Shown one piece after another: positions 8,355 through 17,267 of a DNA stretch of 64,000 bases (within the stretch, counting starts at the first letter, position 1; each line of letters starts with the position of its first letter). A program made the translations under genes and the position numbers. The DNA lies in assembly GCF_035573695.1 (NCBI RefSeq), contig NZ_CP121694.1, forward strand, positions 658,501-722,500. The letters are read 5' to 3'. The notes beneath the pieces were generated by a model. That model saw only the letters and a program-made list of their open reading frames with translations, was not told the origin of the DNA and ran no database searches. The stretch comes from Metallumcola ferriviriculae (GTDB lineage: Bacteria; Bacillota; JADQBR01).

Positions 8355-9461
8355 ATGGGGGTGAGTGTAATTAAAGCAATGATTATGGCAGCCGGGGTGG
8401 GATCAAGGCTTGAGCCCTTAACACATGCGGTGCCAAAGCCCATGGTGCCAATATTGGATAAACCGGTAATGGAATACATAGTGCGTTTGCTGAAGCAACA
8501 TGGAGTAACTGACATTATAGCTAACTTGCACTATTTACCGGATAAAATTAAGGAGTATTTTTTTGATGGGTCTGATTTCGGAGTTAAGATGCATTACTCT
8601 TTGGAAGAGGAATTGCTGGGGACTGCGGGTGGAGTAAAGAATAATGAGTGGTTTCTGGATGAAACATTTATAGTAATTAGCGGTGACGCTTTGACTAATA
8701 TAGATATTACTGCTGCATACGCCTATCACAAGCGGAAGCAGGCCTTGGCGACAATCGTGCTAAAAGAAGTGGATGATGTCAGTCAGTTTGGTGTGGTTGC
8801 ATTAGATTCTCAAGGAAAGATTAGTCAATTTCAAGAGAAGCCGGCACCAGAACAAGCGATTAGCAATTTGGCGAACACTGGTATTTATATTTTCGAGCCG
8901 GAAATTTTTAAATATATTCCTCCAGCCACATTTTTTGATTTTGGTAAGGATCTTTTCCCTAAACTGGTGGAAAGAGAACTTCCTTTTTACGGCGTAGATA
9001 TCGGTCACTACTGGTCGGATATAGGCACTATTTTAAACTATATCCAGGGGAATTTTGATATGGCAGCGGGCAAGGTGCAGGGTATTAAAAAGGACATTAG
9101 TTTGTGGCACCCGGAAGCAGTAATAGAAGAACCCGGCGACATATTGGGACCGGTTTTTCTGGGCCGAGGTGCATATATCGAGCGCGGTGCCATTATATCC
9201 GGTCCTGCTGTTATTGGGGAGCACTGCCATATAAAATCCGGAACAGTGGTGGATAAAAGCATAATTTGGCCCCATACCAAGGTCGGTAATCAGTCTCAGC
9301 TATTCGGGTGTGTTGTAGGATATAAAGTCATCATCGGTGACAATGTCACTGTAAAGCATGGTGCAGTGCTGGGAAGTGGCTGCACCTTATCTGAGGAAAC
9401 AGTGGCTGCCGGTGATTTAGTATGGCCGAACAAAATGAATGTAAAGTCAGATTTAGCATAG
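8355..9461 (+). CDS. NDP-sugar pyrophosphorylase with C-terminal left-handed beta-helix
   Basis: The protein makes an NDP-hexose from hexose-1-phosphate. The N-terminal nucleotidyltransferase domain carries AAGVGSRLEPLT and the VPKPMVP lysine motif; the last 120 residues have hexapeptide-type repeats (GRGAYIERGAIISGPAVIG), the layout of mannose-1-phosphate guanylyltransferase and glucose-1-phosphate uridylyl/adenylyltransferase-like proteins. The substrate cannot be decided from motifs alone. The frame is open back to an ATG at 8274 with a possible AGGA site, but those 27 residues lie outside the family; 8355 or GTG 8361 keeps the standard N-terminus. It is the first gene of the glycan locus. 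Confidence 0.8.
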   Translation: MGVSVIKAMIMAAGVGSRLEPLTHAVPKPMVPILDKPVMEYIVRLLKQHGVTDIIANLHYLPDKIKEYFFDGSDFGVKMHYSLEEELLGTAGGVKNNEWFLDETFIVISGDALTNIDITAAYAYHKRKQALATIVLKEVDDVSQFGVVALDSQGKISQFQEKPAPEQAISNLANTGIYIFEPEIFKYIPPATFFDFGKDLFPKLVERELPFYGVDIGHYWSDIGTILNYIQGNFDMAAGKVQGIKKDISLWHPEAVIEEPGDILGPVFLGRGAYIERGAIISGPAVIGEHCHIKSGTVVDKSIIWPHTKVGNQSQLFGCVVGYKVIIGDNVTVKHGAVLGSGCTLSEETVAAGDLVWPNKMNVKSDLA

Positions 9462-9509
9462 TTATTTCCCAAGCAGGAAGCAAATGATGGTATAACAGGG
9501 GGTAACCTC

Positions 9510-11855
9510 ATGGGGAAGAAGTATCAATCTTCTTATAGAAAGAATTTAACATTTATGGATTTGCTGCTAATGAGTATTGTCATCTTTTCGCCCTTTTTTA
9601 GGGGCCTTTATTTTGAGGCGGAATTTTTATTCTTTCATCTGCTTACGGCAGCCACTTTCGTGTGGTTTGCCAAGCAAGCAGTTGACCGGAAGGCATTTAC
9701 TTTTTTTCGGGCAGCGCCTGATTTCTTCAGTGCGGGGCTGTTATTAGCTTATTTTATATCTTTCTTATTTGCTGTCAATCATCGTTTGGCAGTTATGGAA
9801 AGCATGAAGATGCTCACTTATTTCTTGGTATATTGGGTGGCTGCTTACGGGATAAATGACGGGATAAAGGTCAATAAGTATCTCCAAGCAATTTTTTGCA
9901 GCGGTACGATAGTTTCTTTGCTGGGTCTGGGCGCTGCCTTTGGTACTTTTAATCTGACCGCAGCAGTGATAGACGGCATCATTACTTCCACGCTGCAATA
10001 TAAAAATAGTTTTGGGATTTTTCTAGTAGTGATAAATTTGATTGGCCTATATTTTTTAATACGAGAAGAGAGCATGCTCAAAAGATACTTGTATGGCAGC
10101 GCTAATCTGCTAGTTTTTCTCGCGCTATTGGGAAGTCAGTCCCGAGGCGCATGGCTGATTTATCCTTTGGTTTTGCTGCTGGCTTTTGCGGGTATTGCCG
10201 GTGAGCACCGGCGTGTTTTTGTTCAGTCAGCTTTTATCCAATTCATTGCAGCTTTCGCGGTGGCTGCTCCAACATTTCGAGCTATAAGCAGTTCAGCAGC
10301 TGCGGGGTGGTTATGGGTATTAGCCGGGATAGTGTTGGTAATAGGACTCGAATTTGCTGCTGCTAAGCTTTTTGCTGGGCGCATGCTGACAGTACCGCGA
10401 ACAGCCGTAGTTATCTGCAGTGTTGCCGTGCTCATAGTAGTATTTTTCTTTATGGCCCGGCCCGAGGTAATTACCGTTACTGCTCAAAAAGTACTACCAA
10501 AGCAATTGGCCCAAAGGGTGCAAACCATAAATCTAAATGTGCACCAAGTACAGGAACGTTTTGCTTTTTATAAGGATGCTTTAAAAATTGTCAAAGAACA
10601 TCCGATCATAGGGATAGGCGGGCGCGGCTGGCGCACCGCTTATCAGGCATATCAAAGCTATTATTATGTTTCTAAAGAAATACACAGTTACTATTTTAAA
10701 GTATTAGTGGAAACCGGTTTTGTGGGTTTGACTATGCTTCTTGGCTGGTTATTTTCCGTAATCATTATAGGGTTTAAGAATACTTTCAAGACTAAGGGAG
10801 ACGAACGATCCCTAAATGCCATCTTAACCATTGCAATTATTACTATTGCTGCACATAGTATCATTGATTTTAACTTATCCTTGGGTGCCATTTCCATACT
10901 ACTTTGGTTTCTTGCCGGGTTATCTACAAGGTATAACCGGTTAAAACCGTCGAAACCTTCAAATGAAAAGGTTAAAGTACCCGAGGTGGTCCAATGGAGC
11001 GTCATAGGGCTGTTGGCTGCGCTGCTTATACTGATTCCCGGAAGTCTTGCGGTGGGCCGTCATTACGCGGGTGAAGCGGTAAGCGCTATGAGCAAGGGAA
11101 ATATCCAGGCCGCGGAGCGGTTGTTTGAAAAGGCGGCAGCATTTGACCCTTTAACAGCATCATATAAGGGGGACCTGGCCCAATTGGCCTATCAGCAGGG
11201 CCGTCTTGTCGTTCGGTCTGATAGAAAAAAAGCAGAGGAATACTTTCAATCTGCTTTGAAACTGGTGAACAGTGCGGTTAAGTTAGATCCGTATAATAGA
11301 GACATTCTTTATGTGAAGGCGGAGATATTATCGCCTACGGGGCAGGTGGACGAGGCTATTGCTGAAGTTAAAAAGGGGATTAGCTTAGGCCCTTATGTCA
11401 CTGACTCTTATACTAAACTAGCAAGGACTTATTTCATTGTAGCCCGCTACTCTATGGAGCGGGACCAGTATCCAAAAGCCTTAGAATACGCTAAGCAGTT
11501 GGTGGGTGTAGAAACATTGCTCAGGGACACAATGAATCAGGTGGAAGACAAGTATCTAAAGCTATGGGTAACTCAACCGCAGTTAAAGGTTACGCCGGAA
11601 TTGGCTTTATACTTGGGTCAGGCCTACGCCTTTCTTGGTAATTACCAGCGGGCTGCCGAAAATTTCGAAATCGCGGCAGCGGAGAAAAGCCTAAAAAATG
11701 AAGCCCTGCTTTGGTGGGGCGTGGCCCTTGAACAAGAGGGTAAAAAAGAAGCAGCTTCAGTTAAATTACGGCAGGTTTTTAAGCTGAACCCGGATCTAAA
11801 AGTTCAGCTGGGGGTAATACAAAATATGTTAAGAGAATTTGAGGAAGTGAGATAG
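9510..11855 (+). CDS. O-antigen ligase/polymerase-like membrane protein fused to TPR domain
   Basis: The 781-residue protein has about 12 hydrophobic segments in its first 480 residues. The long extracytoplasmic loop contains KEHPIIGIGGRGWR near residue 360 and the motif region before EIHSYYFKVLVETGFVGL, typical of the Wzy_C (WaaL/Wzy) family, which transfers or polymerises undecaprenyl-PP-linked glycans outside the membrane. From about residue 525 onward it is soluble, with TPR-like helices (GNIQAAERLFEKAAAFDP and YLGQAYAFLGNYQRAAENFE). In a bacterium without visible LPS genes a protein- or wall-glycan ligase role is plausible (inference). The next gene starts two bases after its stop. Confidence 0.82.
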   Translation: MGKKYQSSYRKNLTFMDLLLMSIVIFSPFFRGLYFEAEFLFFHLLTAATFVWFAKQAVDRKAFTFFRAAPDFFSAGLLLAYFISFLFAVNHRLAVMESMKMLTYFLVYWVAAYGINDGIKVNKYLQAIFCSGTIVSLLGLGAAFGTFNLTAAVIDGIITSTLQYKNSFGIFLVVINLIGLYFLIREESMLKRYLYGSANLLVFLALLGSQSRGAWLIYPLVLLLAFAGIAGEHRRVFVQSAFIQFIAAFAVAAPTFRAISSSAAAGWLWVLAGIVLVIGLEFAAAKLFAGRMLTVPRTAVVICSVAVLIVVFFFMARPEVITVTAQKVLPKQLAQRVQTINLNVHQVQERFAFYKDALKIVKEHPIIGIGGRGWRTAYQAYQSYYYVSKEIHSYYFKVLVETGFVGLTMLLGWLFSVIIIGFKNTFKTKGDERSLNAILTIAIITIAAHSIIDFNLSLGAISILLWFLAGLSTRYNRLKPSKPSNEKVKVPEVVQWSVIGLLAALLILIPGSLAVGRHYAGEAVSAMSKGNIQAAERLFEKAAAFDPLTASYKGDLAQLAYQQGRLVVRSDRKKAEEYFQSALKLVNSAVKLDPYNRDILYVKAEILSPTGQVDEAIAEVKKGISLGPYVTDSYTKLARTYFIVARYSMERDQYPKALEYAKQLVGVETLLRDTMNQVEDKYLKLWVTQPQLKVTPELALYLGQAYAFLGNYQRAAENFEIAAAEKSLKNEALLWWGVALEQEGKKEAASVKLRQVFKLNPDLKVQLGVIQNMLREFEEVR

Positions 11856-11857
11856 GC

Positions 11858-12694
11858 ATGAAGGTATTGGTTACAGGGGCTGGCGGTATGTTGGGTACGG
11901 ATATTATGCACGCCTTTAAGGAACATAATACCCTGGGTTTGACTAAACCAGAGCTTGATATCACCAAGATTGATCAGGTGACAAAAACTATTGGCCAATA
12001 CAAGCCGGATTTGGTAATAAATTGTGCCGCTTATACCAAAGTGGATGATTGCGAGATAAATAAGGACCTGGCATTTAAGGTTAATGCACTGGGACCAAGA
12101 AATTTGGCGATAGCCTGCCAAAGTCAAGCTGCCGCAATAGTGCATATAAGTACGGATTATGTCTTTGACGGCACCGCTAACCGGCCTTACACCGAATTTG
12201 ATAGTACCAAGCCGTTGGGAGTTTACGGACAGTCAAAGTTTGCCGGAGAACAACTTATTAAATCATTGATGACAAGACATTTTATCATCAGAACTTCATG
12301 GCTTTACGGAGCAAACGGGCCTAACTTCGTTGAGACGATGCTTAGGTTAGCCAAGGAATATTCGGAAATAAAGGTAGTTAATGACCAGCAAGGTTCGCCT
12401 ACTTATACAAAGGATTTGGCTCAAGCTGTGGTTGAGTTGATTAAAACACCCGCCTATGGGCTGTATCATCTGACCAACAGCGGAAATTGTACCTGGTATC
12501 AATTCGCTAAGGAAATATTTAGGATCGAAGGAATAGATATCAAAGTTAATCCCTGTACTACCGAAGCGTTCCCCAGGCCCGCGCCGCGGCCGAAGTATTC
12601 GGTAATGGAGAACTATTTCTGGAAACTTCACGGCAGGCCGCCTATGCGGGATTATAAAGAAGCATTAAAAGAATACCTAGATTCAAGGGGGTAA
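11858..12694 (+). CDS. rmlD: dTDP-4-dehydrorhamnose reductase RmlD
   Basis: RmlD performs the last NAD(P)H-dependent step to dTDP-L-rhamnose. The 278-residue protein has the N-terminal [12 protein letters not shown] dinucleotide loop, [10 protein letters not shown], and the catalytic YxxxK in [10 protein letters not shown]; its length matches the family. The order rmlD-rmlB-rmlA-rmlC with gaps of 4-31 bases indicates one operon dedicated to dTDP-rhamnose. It starts almost at the stop of the ligase-like gene, which ties rhamnose to the exported glycan. Confidence 0.93.
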   Translation: MKVLVTGAGGMLGTDIMHAFKEHNTLGLTKPELDITKIDQVTKTIGQYKPDLVINCAAYTKVDDCEINKDLAFKVNALGPRNLAIACQSQAAAIVHISTDYVFDGTANRPYTEFDSTKPLGVYGQSKFAGEQLIKSLMTRHFIIRTSWLYGANGPNFVETMLRLAKEYSEIKVVNDQQGSPTYTKDLAQAVVELIKTPAYGLYHLTNSGNCTWYQFAKEIFRIEGIDIKVNPCTTEAFPRPAPRPKYSVMENYFWKLHGRPPMRDYKEALKEYLDSRG

Positions 12695-12698
12695 TTTA

Positions 12699-13748
12699 GT
12701 GAGCAAGACTGTACTAGTTACCGGTGGCGCCGGCTTTATCGGTAGCAATTTTATTAAGTATCTACTGGGTCAGCTGAATGAAGTCAAGATAATTAACTTG
12801 GACTGCTTAACCTATGCAGGAAACCTTGAGAATTTGCAGGATGTAGCGCATGATTCTAATTATCGGTTTGTTAAAGGAGATATAAAAAATCAGCAGCTCG
12901 TAGATGAACTTATTGGACAAGGGGTAGACTGTGTAGTTAACTTTGCGGCCGAAAGCCATGTGGATAGGAGCATTTTAGGACCGGAGGAATTTGTGCAGAC
13001 AAACATAGTAGGGACTTTTAACCTGCTTGAGGCCTGCCGTAAACACTGGCAGGGTCAAGAGGGGAAAGTATTTCATCATGTCAGTACCGATGAAGTGTAC
13101 GGTTCTTTAGGTGATAGCGGGCTGTTTACTGAGGAAACAAGCTATGACCCCAGCAGTCCCTATTCCGCATCTAAAGCTGCCAGTGATCACTTGGTAAGGG
13201 CATATCACCGAACATATGGCTTGCCGGTCAAAATCACAAATTGTTCCAATAACTACGGACTATACCAATTTCCCGAAAAGCTGATTCCGATTATCATTAT
13301 GAAAGCCCTGGCAGGGGAGCCGCTTCCCATTTACGGCAAAGGTGAAAATGTCCGCGATTGGCTTTATGTTGAAGATCATTGTGAAGCCATTTGGACAGTA
13401 ATCGAAAAAGGTGAAGTGGGCAAAACCTACAATGTCGGCGGCAATAACGAGTGGAAGAACATTGATATAGTCAATAAGATATGCGAAGTGCTGGCGGAGG
13501 AGACGGGAAAAGAAGTCCGAAATTTCACAGACCTAATAACCTTCGTCAAAGACAGGCCCGGCCATGACCTGCGCTATGCCATAGATTCCAGCAAGATTCA
13601 AAGAGATCTGGGCTGGAAGCCTAAAGAAACTTTTGAGAGCGGTTTGCGAAAAACCGTCAGGTGGTACTTAGCAAACCAAGAATGGGTAGAAAACATCAAA
13701 AGTGGTGAGTATCAAAATTGGCTGGATAAGAACTACAGCGAACGCTGA
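12699..13748 (+). CDS. rmlB: dTDP-glucose 4,6-dehydratase RmlB
   Basis: RmlB converts dTDP-glucose to dTDP-4-keto-6-deoxyglucose with tightly bound NAD. The 349-residue extended SDR has [13 protein letters not shown] at the N-terminus, the STDEVYG motif, and [12 protein letters not shown] with the catalytic Tyr and Lys. The start is a GTG four bases after rmlD with an AAGGGGG site. Confidence 0.95.
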   Translation: MSKTVLVTGGAGFIGSNFIKYLLGQLNEVKIINLDCLTYAGNLENLQDVAHDSNYRFVKGDIKNQQLVDELIGQGVDCVVNFAAESHVDRSILGPEEFVQTNIVGTFNLLEACRKHWQGQEGKVFHHVSTDEVYGSLGDSGLFTEETSYDPSSPYSASKAASDHLVRAYHRTYGLPVKITNCSNNYGLYQFPEKLIPIIIMKALAGEPLPIYGKGENVRDWLYVEDHCEAIWTVIEKGEVGKTYNVGGNNEWKNIDIVNKICEVLAEETGKEVRNFTDLITFVKDRPGHDLRYAIDSSKIQRDLGWKPKETFESGLRKTVRWYLANQEWVENIKSGEYQNWLDKNYSER

Positions 13749-13779
13749 GAGAACTAGACCAATTATAAGGGGGAGCCAA

Positions 13780-14643
13780 ATGAAAGGAATAATTTTAGCC
13801 GGGGGAGCAGGAACTAGGTTATACCCCAGCACTATGGTAACCAGTAAGCAGCTATTACCGGTCTATGATAAACCAATGATTTACTATCCTTTATCAACGT
13901 TGATGCTCGCTGGAGTAAAAGAAGTGTTGATTATTTCCACACCCCAGGATACACCTAATTTTAAAGCTATTTTGGGTGACGGGCATCAAATCGGCATGAG
14001 CTTTTCCTATGCAGTCCAGGATAAACCAGAGGGAATTGCCCAGGCTTTTATCATTGCAGAGGAGTTTATCGGCGACGATAATGTCTGTCTGATATTAGGG
14101 GACAATCTATTCTACGGGCACGGTCTGCCTGAGATGTTAAGCGGCGCAGGAAAATTGGATAGTGGCGCTGTGGTATTTGGGTATTGGGTAAGCGACCCGG
14201 AGAGATATGGCGTGGTGGACTTTGATGAAAGTGGAAAAGTGCTTAGCATTGAGGAAAAGCCTAAAAAGCCAAAGTCCCATTATGCAGTACCAGGACTTTA
14301 TTTCTATGATAATCAGGTAGTGGAAATTTCTAAAAACCTAAAACCCTCTGCTCGAGGTGAGCTGGAAATAACTGATGTGAATTTGGAGTATTTAAACCAA
14401 GGCAAGCTAAGTGTCGAACTGATCGGCAGGGGTACTGCTTGGCTGGATACCGGTACGCCAGATAGTTTATTGGAAGCTTCGGAGTTTATCGCCACTATTG
14501 AGAAAAGACAGGGTTTAAAGATTGCCTGTATTGAGGAAATAGCTTACAGGCAAGGATATATAAACAAGGAACAGTTTATGGAATTGGTAGATACTCTACC
14601 GAACGGGAATTATAGCGATTACTTAAAAATGCTGGTAGGTTAA
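13780..14643 (+). CDS. rmlA: Glucose-1-phosphate thymidylyltransferase RmlA
   Basis: RmlA makes dTDP-glucose, the first step to dTDP-rhamnose. The 287-residue protein begins [18 protein letters not shown], followed by the [18 protein letters not shown] motif, both strongly conserved. The frame is open 26 codons further upstream into rmlB, but the AAGGGGGAG site just before ATG 13780 fixes the start. The length equals that of short RmlA enzymes. Confidence 0.95.
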   Translation: MKGIILAGGAGTRLYPSTMVTSKQLLPVYDKPMIYYPLSTLMLAGVKEVLIISTPQDTPNFKAILGDGHQIGMSFSYAVQDKPEGIAQAFIIAEEFIGDDNVCLILGDNLFYGHGLPEMLSGAGKLDSGAVVFGYWVSDPERYGVVDFDESGKVLSIEEKPKKPKSHYAVPGLYFYDNQVVEISKNLKPSARGELEITDVNLEYLNQGKLSVELIGRGTAWLDTGTPDSLLEASEFIATIEKRQGLKIACIEEIAYRQGYINKEQFMELVDTLPNGNYSDYLKMLVG

Positions 14644-14657
14644 AGGAGTTAAGAGAA

Positions 14658-15140
14658 ATGGAGTGGAAAAAAGGCACCATTGACGGAGTTATTACGCAAA
14701 AACTGGTAAAATATGTGGACGAGCGGGGTTTTCTAACGGAAACGGTGCGATTAGACCAGTTACCGGAAGGCCTGCAGCCGGTAATGAGTTATGTTTCGTA
14801 TACTGAACCCGGAGTAAGTAGAGGGCCCCATGAGCATGAGGAACAAACTGATATATTTGCTTTTATTGGTCCCGGTAATTTCAAGGTGAGGTTATGGGAT
14901 AACCGTGAAGGCAGCGAAACTTACGGTAAATACATGGAATTTTACGTGGGACAAGATAGTCCGACAACTGTTGTTATTCCGCCAGGGATAGTGCATGGAT
15001 ATAAAAATGTGTCAAAGACTGAACGGGGCATGGTTATAAACTACCCTGACAGACTTTTTATGGGTTGGGGCAAAAAAGAACTTATCGATGAAATTAGACA
15101 TGAAGATGACACAACAAGCCCATTTCAGATGGAGAGCTAG
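14658..15140 (+). CDS. rmlC: dTDP-4-dehydrorhamnose 3,5-epimerase family protein (RmlC-like)
   Basis: This 160-residue cupin has GPHEHEEQTDIFAFIGPGNF with metal-free RmlC-type His residues and VVIPPGIVHGYKNVS. It is shorter than typical RmlC (about 180-190 residues), and the N-terminus lacks the full usual extension, so it belongs to the short RmlC-like branch. Its position after rmlD, rmlB and rmlA supplies the only missing activity of the dTDP-rhamnose pathway, which supports the assignment. ABC-2 permease starts two bases after the stop. Confidence 0.82.
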   Translation: MEWKKGTIDGVITQKLVKYVDERGFLTETVRLDQLPEGLQPVMSYVSYTEPGVSRGPHEHEEQTDIFAFIGPGNFKVRLWDNREGSETYGKYMEFYVGQDSPTTVVIPPGIVHGYKNVSKTERGMVINYPDRLFMGWGKKELIDEIRHEDDTTSPFQMES

Positions 15141-15141
15141 C

Positions 15142-15951
15142 ATGCGGTATTTCAAAGAACTAGTATATTTCATCAATGATTTAATAAATAATAGAAAACT
15201 TTTGCTGGATTTAACAAAAAAAGATTTTACTGCAAATTATTTAGGCTCTTATCTGGGCATTATTTGGGCATTTGTCCAACCAACTGTTACGATACTAATC
15301 TTTTGGTTTGTTTTTCAAGTAGGGTTTAAGGCGAGACCGGTGGAAGACGTGCCATTTATTCTTTGGCTTATGTGCGGCATGATCCCATGGTTCTTCTTTT
15401 CTGAGGGCTTATTAACAGCTACAAATTCAATACTGGAAAAGCACTATCTTGTCAAGAACATAGTGTTCAGGGTAGCATTACTACCCATTATTAAGATTAT
15501 TTCAGCACTTTTTGTACATTTATTTTTTATTATATTTTTGATTATCATGTTTATTGCTTATGGTTACACCCCTAACCTATATTATCTGCAGCTTATCTAT
15601 TACTTAGTTGCAACGATATTGTTAGTGGTTGGGTTATCATGGATAACATCTTCTTTAGCAGTTTTTACTAAGGATGTCAGCCAGTTTGTAAATATGGTTC
15701 TTCAGTTTGGTTTTTGGTTGACGCCCATTTTTTGGTCATTAGATATGCTGCCGGAAAGATATCAGTTTCTGATAAAACTTAATCCTTTTTACTATATTGT
15801 AACAGGTTACCGGGACACATTAATTTATCACAGCTGGTTCTGGAACAGCCCGCAGCTAACCGTGTATTTTTGGGCCGTTACCTTTACTTTGTTACTGGTG
15901 GGAGCCGTACTATTCAGGCGGCTGAGACCCCATTTCGCTGACTTACTATGA
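15142..15951 (+). CDS. ABC-2 type polysaccharide exporter permease (Wzm/TagG family)
   Basis: This is a membrane protein of 269 residues with six hydrophobic segments and the ABC-2 N-terminus (LLLDLTKKDFTANYLGSYLG) followed by IIWAFVQPTVTILIFWFVF. Such permeases export complete undecaprenyl-PP-linked polysaccharide. An in-frame ATG at 15088 lies inside rmlC; ATG 15142, preceded by GGAGAG, is chosen. It pairs with the Wzt ATPase that follows after 16 bases. The permease shows that at least one polymer of this locus is exported by the ABC route. Confidence 0.92.
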   Translation: MRYFKELVYFINDLINNRKLLLDLTKKDFTANYLGSYLGIIWAFVQPTVTILIFWFVFQVGFKARPVEDVPFILWLMCGMIPWFFFSEGLLTATNSILEKHYLVKNIVFRVALLPIIKIISALFVHLFFIIFLIIMFIAYGYTPNLYYLQLIYYLVATILLVVGLSWITSSLAVFTKDVSQFVNMVLQFGFWLTPIFWSLDMLPERYQFLIKLNPFYYIVTGYRDTLIYHSWFWNSPQLTVYFWAVTFTLLLVGAVLFRRLRPHFADLL

Positions 15952-15967
15952 GGAGAACTGATTTATT

Positions 15968-17257
15968 ATGAGTCATTTAAATACGGTAATTAGAGTTAGC
16001 CAATTATCAAAAGTCTATAAATTATATGATAACCCCACGGACAGGTTAAAAGAATCATTAAGTCCCTTACGTAGGATATACCACAAAGAGTTCTACGCAC
16101 TAAAGGACATTTCTTTTAGCGTAAATAAGGGTGAGACAGTTGGGATTATTGGAAGGAACGGTTCGGGCAAATCTACGTTGCTTAAAGCTATTACCAATGT
16201 GATGACACCCACTTCAGGGCAAGTAAACGTCAGTGGGAAGGTTTCTGCATTATTAGAATTGGGCGCCGGTTTTAATCCCGATTTTACCGGTATGGAGAAC
16301 ATCTATCTTAACGGATCTATCATGGGCTTTTCCAAGGAAGAGATGGATAGTAAATTAGAGCAAATATTATCCTTTGCTGATATCGGTGATTTTATCAATC
16401 AACCTGTAAAGACCTATTCTAGCGGGATGTTTGTAAGGTTGGCATTTGGCGTAGCAATAAATGTTGACCCTGAGATACTAATCGTAGATGAGGCATTGGC
16501 GGTTGGAGATATTAGATTTCAACAAAAATGTTTTAGAAAAATAGAAGAACTTCAACAAGACAAAACAGTCTTGTTTGTGTCCCACGACATAGCGGCAGTT
16601 AATAAGTTTTGTAATAGAGTAATTTGGTTAAATGACGGGATGATAGTAGAGGATGGCGAACCGGAAGAAGTTGCGAAAAGATATCAAGCTTTTATGATAA
16701 ATTCCCAGCTCAAGAAATATGAGAGCATGAGTGAAAGCAAGGAAGAAACACCAGTACGCGATGATAGTTATGAGCAGGATATTGAGCCAATTGACCCAAG
16801 TTTGGATGTGCTTGGGGATAGTAAGGCTAAGATTATAGGGATTTCTTTAATAGACGCACCAAGTAACGAGAAAGTTACGGTAGTTCAACCAGGACAAAAA
16901 CTGAAGCTGTTTATTAAAGTAAAATACAATTGTGTCTTGCGATCGCCCATAATAGGGGCCTCCTTAAAAGACAGGCTGGGTAATATAGTTACTCAATTTA
17001 ACAGTTATGTGTTAGATAACACCTTGGATAATGTTGATGAAAATGATTTAAAGGACTACTGCTTTGAATTTCTTATGCCTCCATTGAAAAGCGGCTTTTA
17101 TTCAATATCGCCAGCGGTCGCTTCCGGCAGTCAAAGTGACCATGTACAGCATTGTTGGATTCATGATGCGCTAATCGTAAGAATGGAAGATGGACAAACC
17201 TATGACCTTCCTGGTTATATGTTTTTAGATGGTTTAAAATTTAGGGCTATAGATTGA
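15968..17257 (+). CDS. Polysaccharide ABC exporter ATP-binding protein with carbohydrate-binding tail (Wzt type)
   Basis: The first 250 residues are an ATPase with Walker A GRNGSGKSTLLKA near residue 60, signature YSSGM, Walker B PEILIVDEALAVGD and the H-loop VSHD. After an acidic linker, residues about 280-429 form a beta-sandwich tail (VVQPGQKLKLFIKVKYN and later) of the Wzt C-terminal type. In E. coli O8/O9a this tail recognises the modified non-reducing end of the polymer and gates export (known). TagH-type ATPases lack such a tail. The adjacent methyltransferase-containing fusion protein is the obvious candidate for making the recognised cap (inference). Confidence 0.92.
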   Translation: MSHLNTVIRVSQLSKVYKLYDNPTDRLKESLSPLRRIYHKEFYALKDISFSVNKGETVGIIGRNGSGKSTLLKAITNVMTPTSGQVNVSGKVSALLELGAGFNPDFTGMENIYLNGSIMGFSKEEMDSKLEQILSFADIGDFINQPVKTYSSGMFVRLAFGVAINVDPEILIVDEALAVGDIRFQQKCFRKIEELQQDKTVLFVSHDIAAVNKFCNRVIWLNDGMIVEDGEPEEVAKRYQAFMINSQLKKYESMSESKEETPVRDDSYEQDIEPIDPSLDVLGDSKAKIIGISLIDAPSNEKVTVVQPGQKLKLFIKVKYNCVLRSPIIGASLKDRLGNIVTQFNSYVLDNTLDNVDENDLKDYCFEFLMPPLKSGFYSISPAVASGSQSDHVQHCWIHDALIVRMEDGQTYDLPGYMFLDGLKFRAID

Positions 17258-17267
17258 GGGGTTATAG

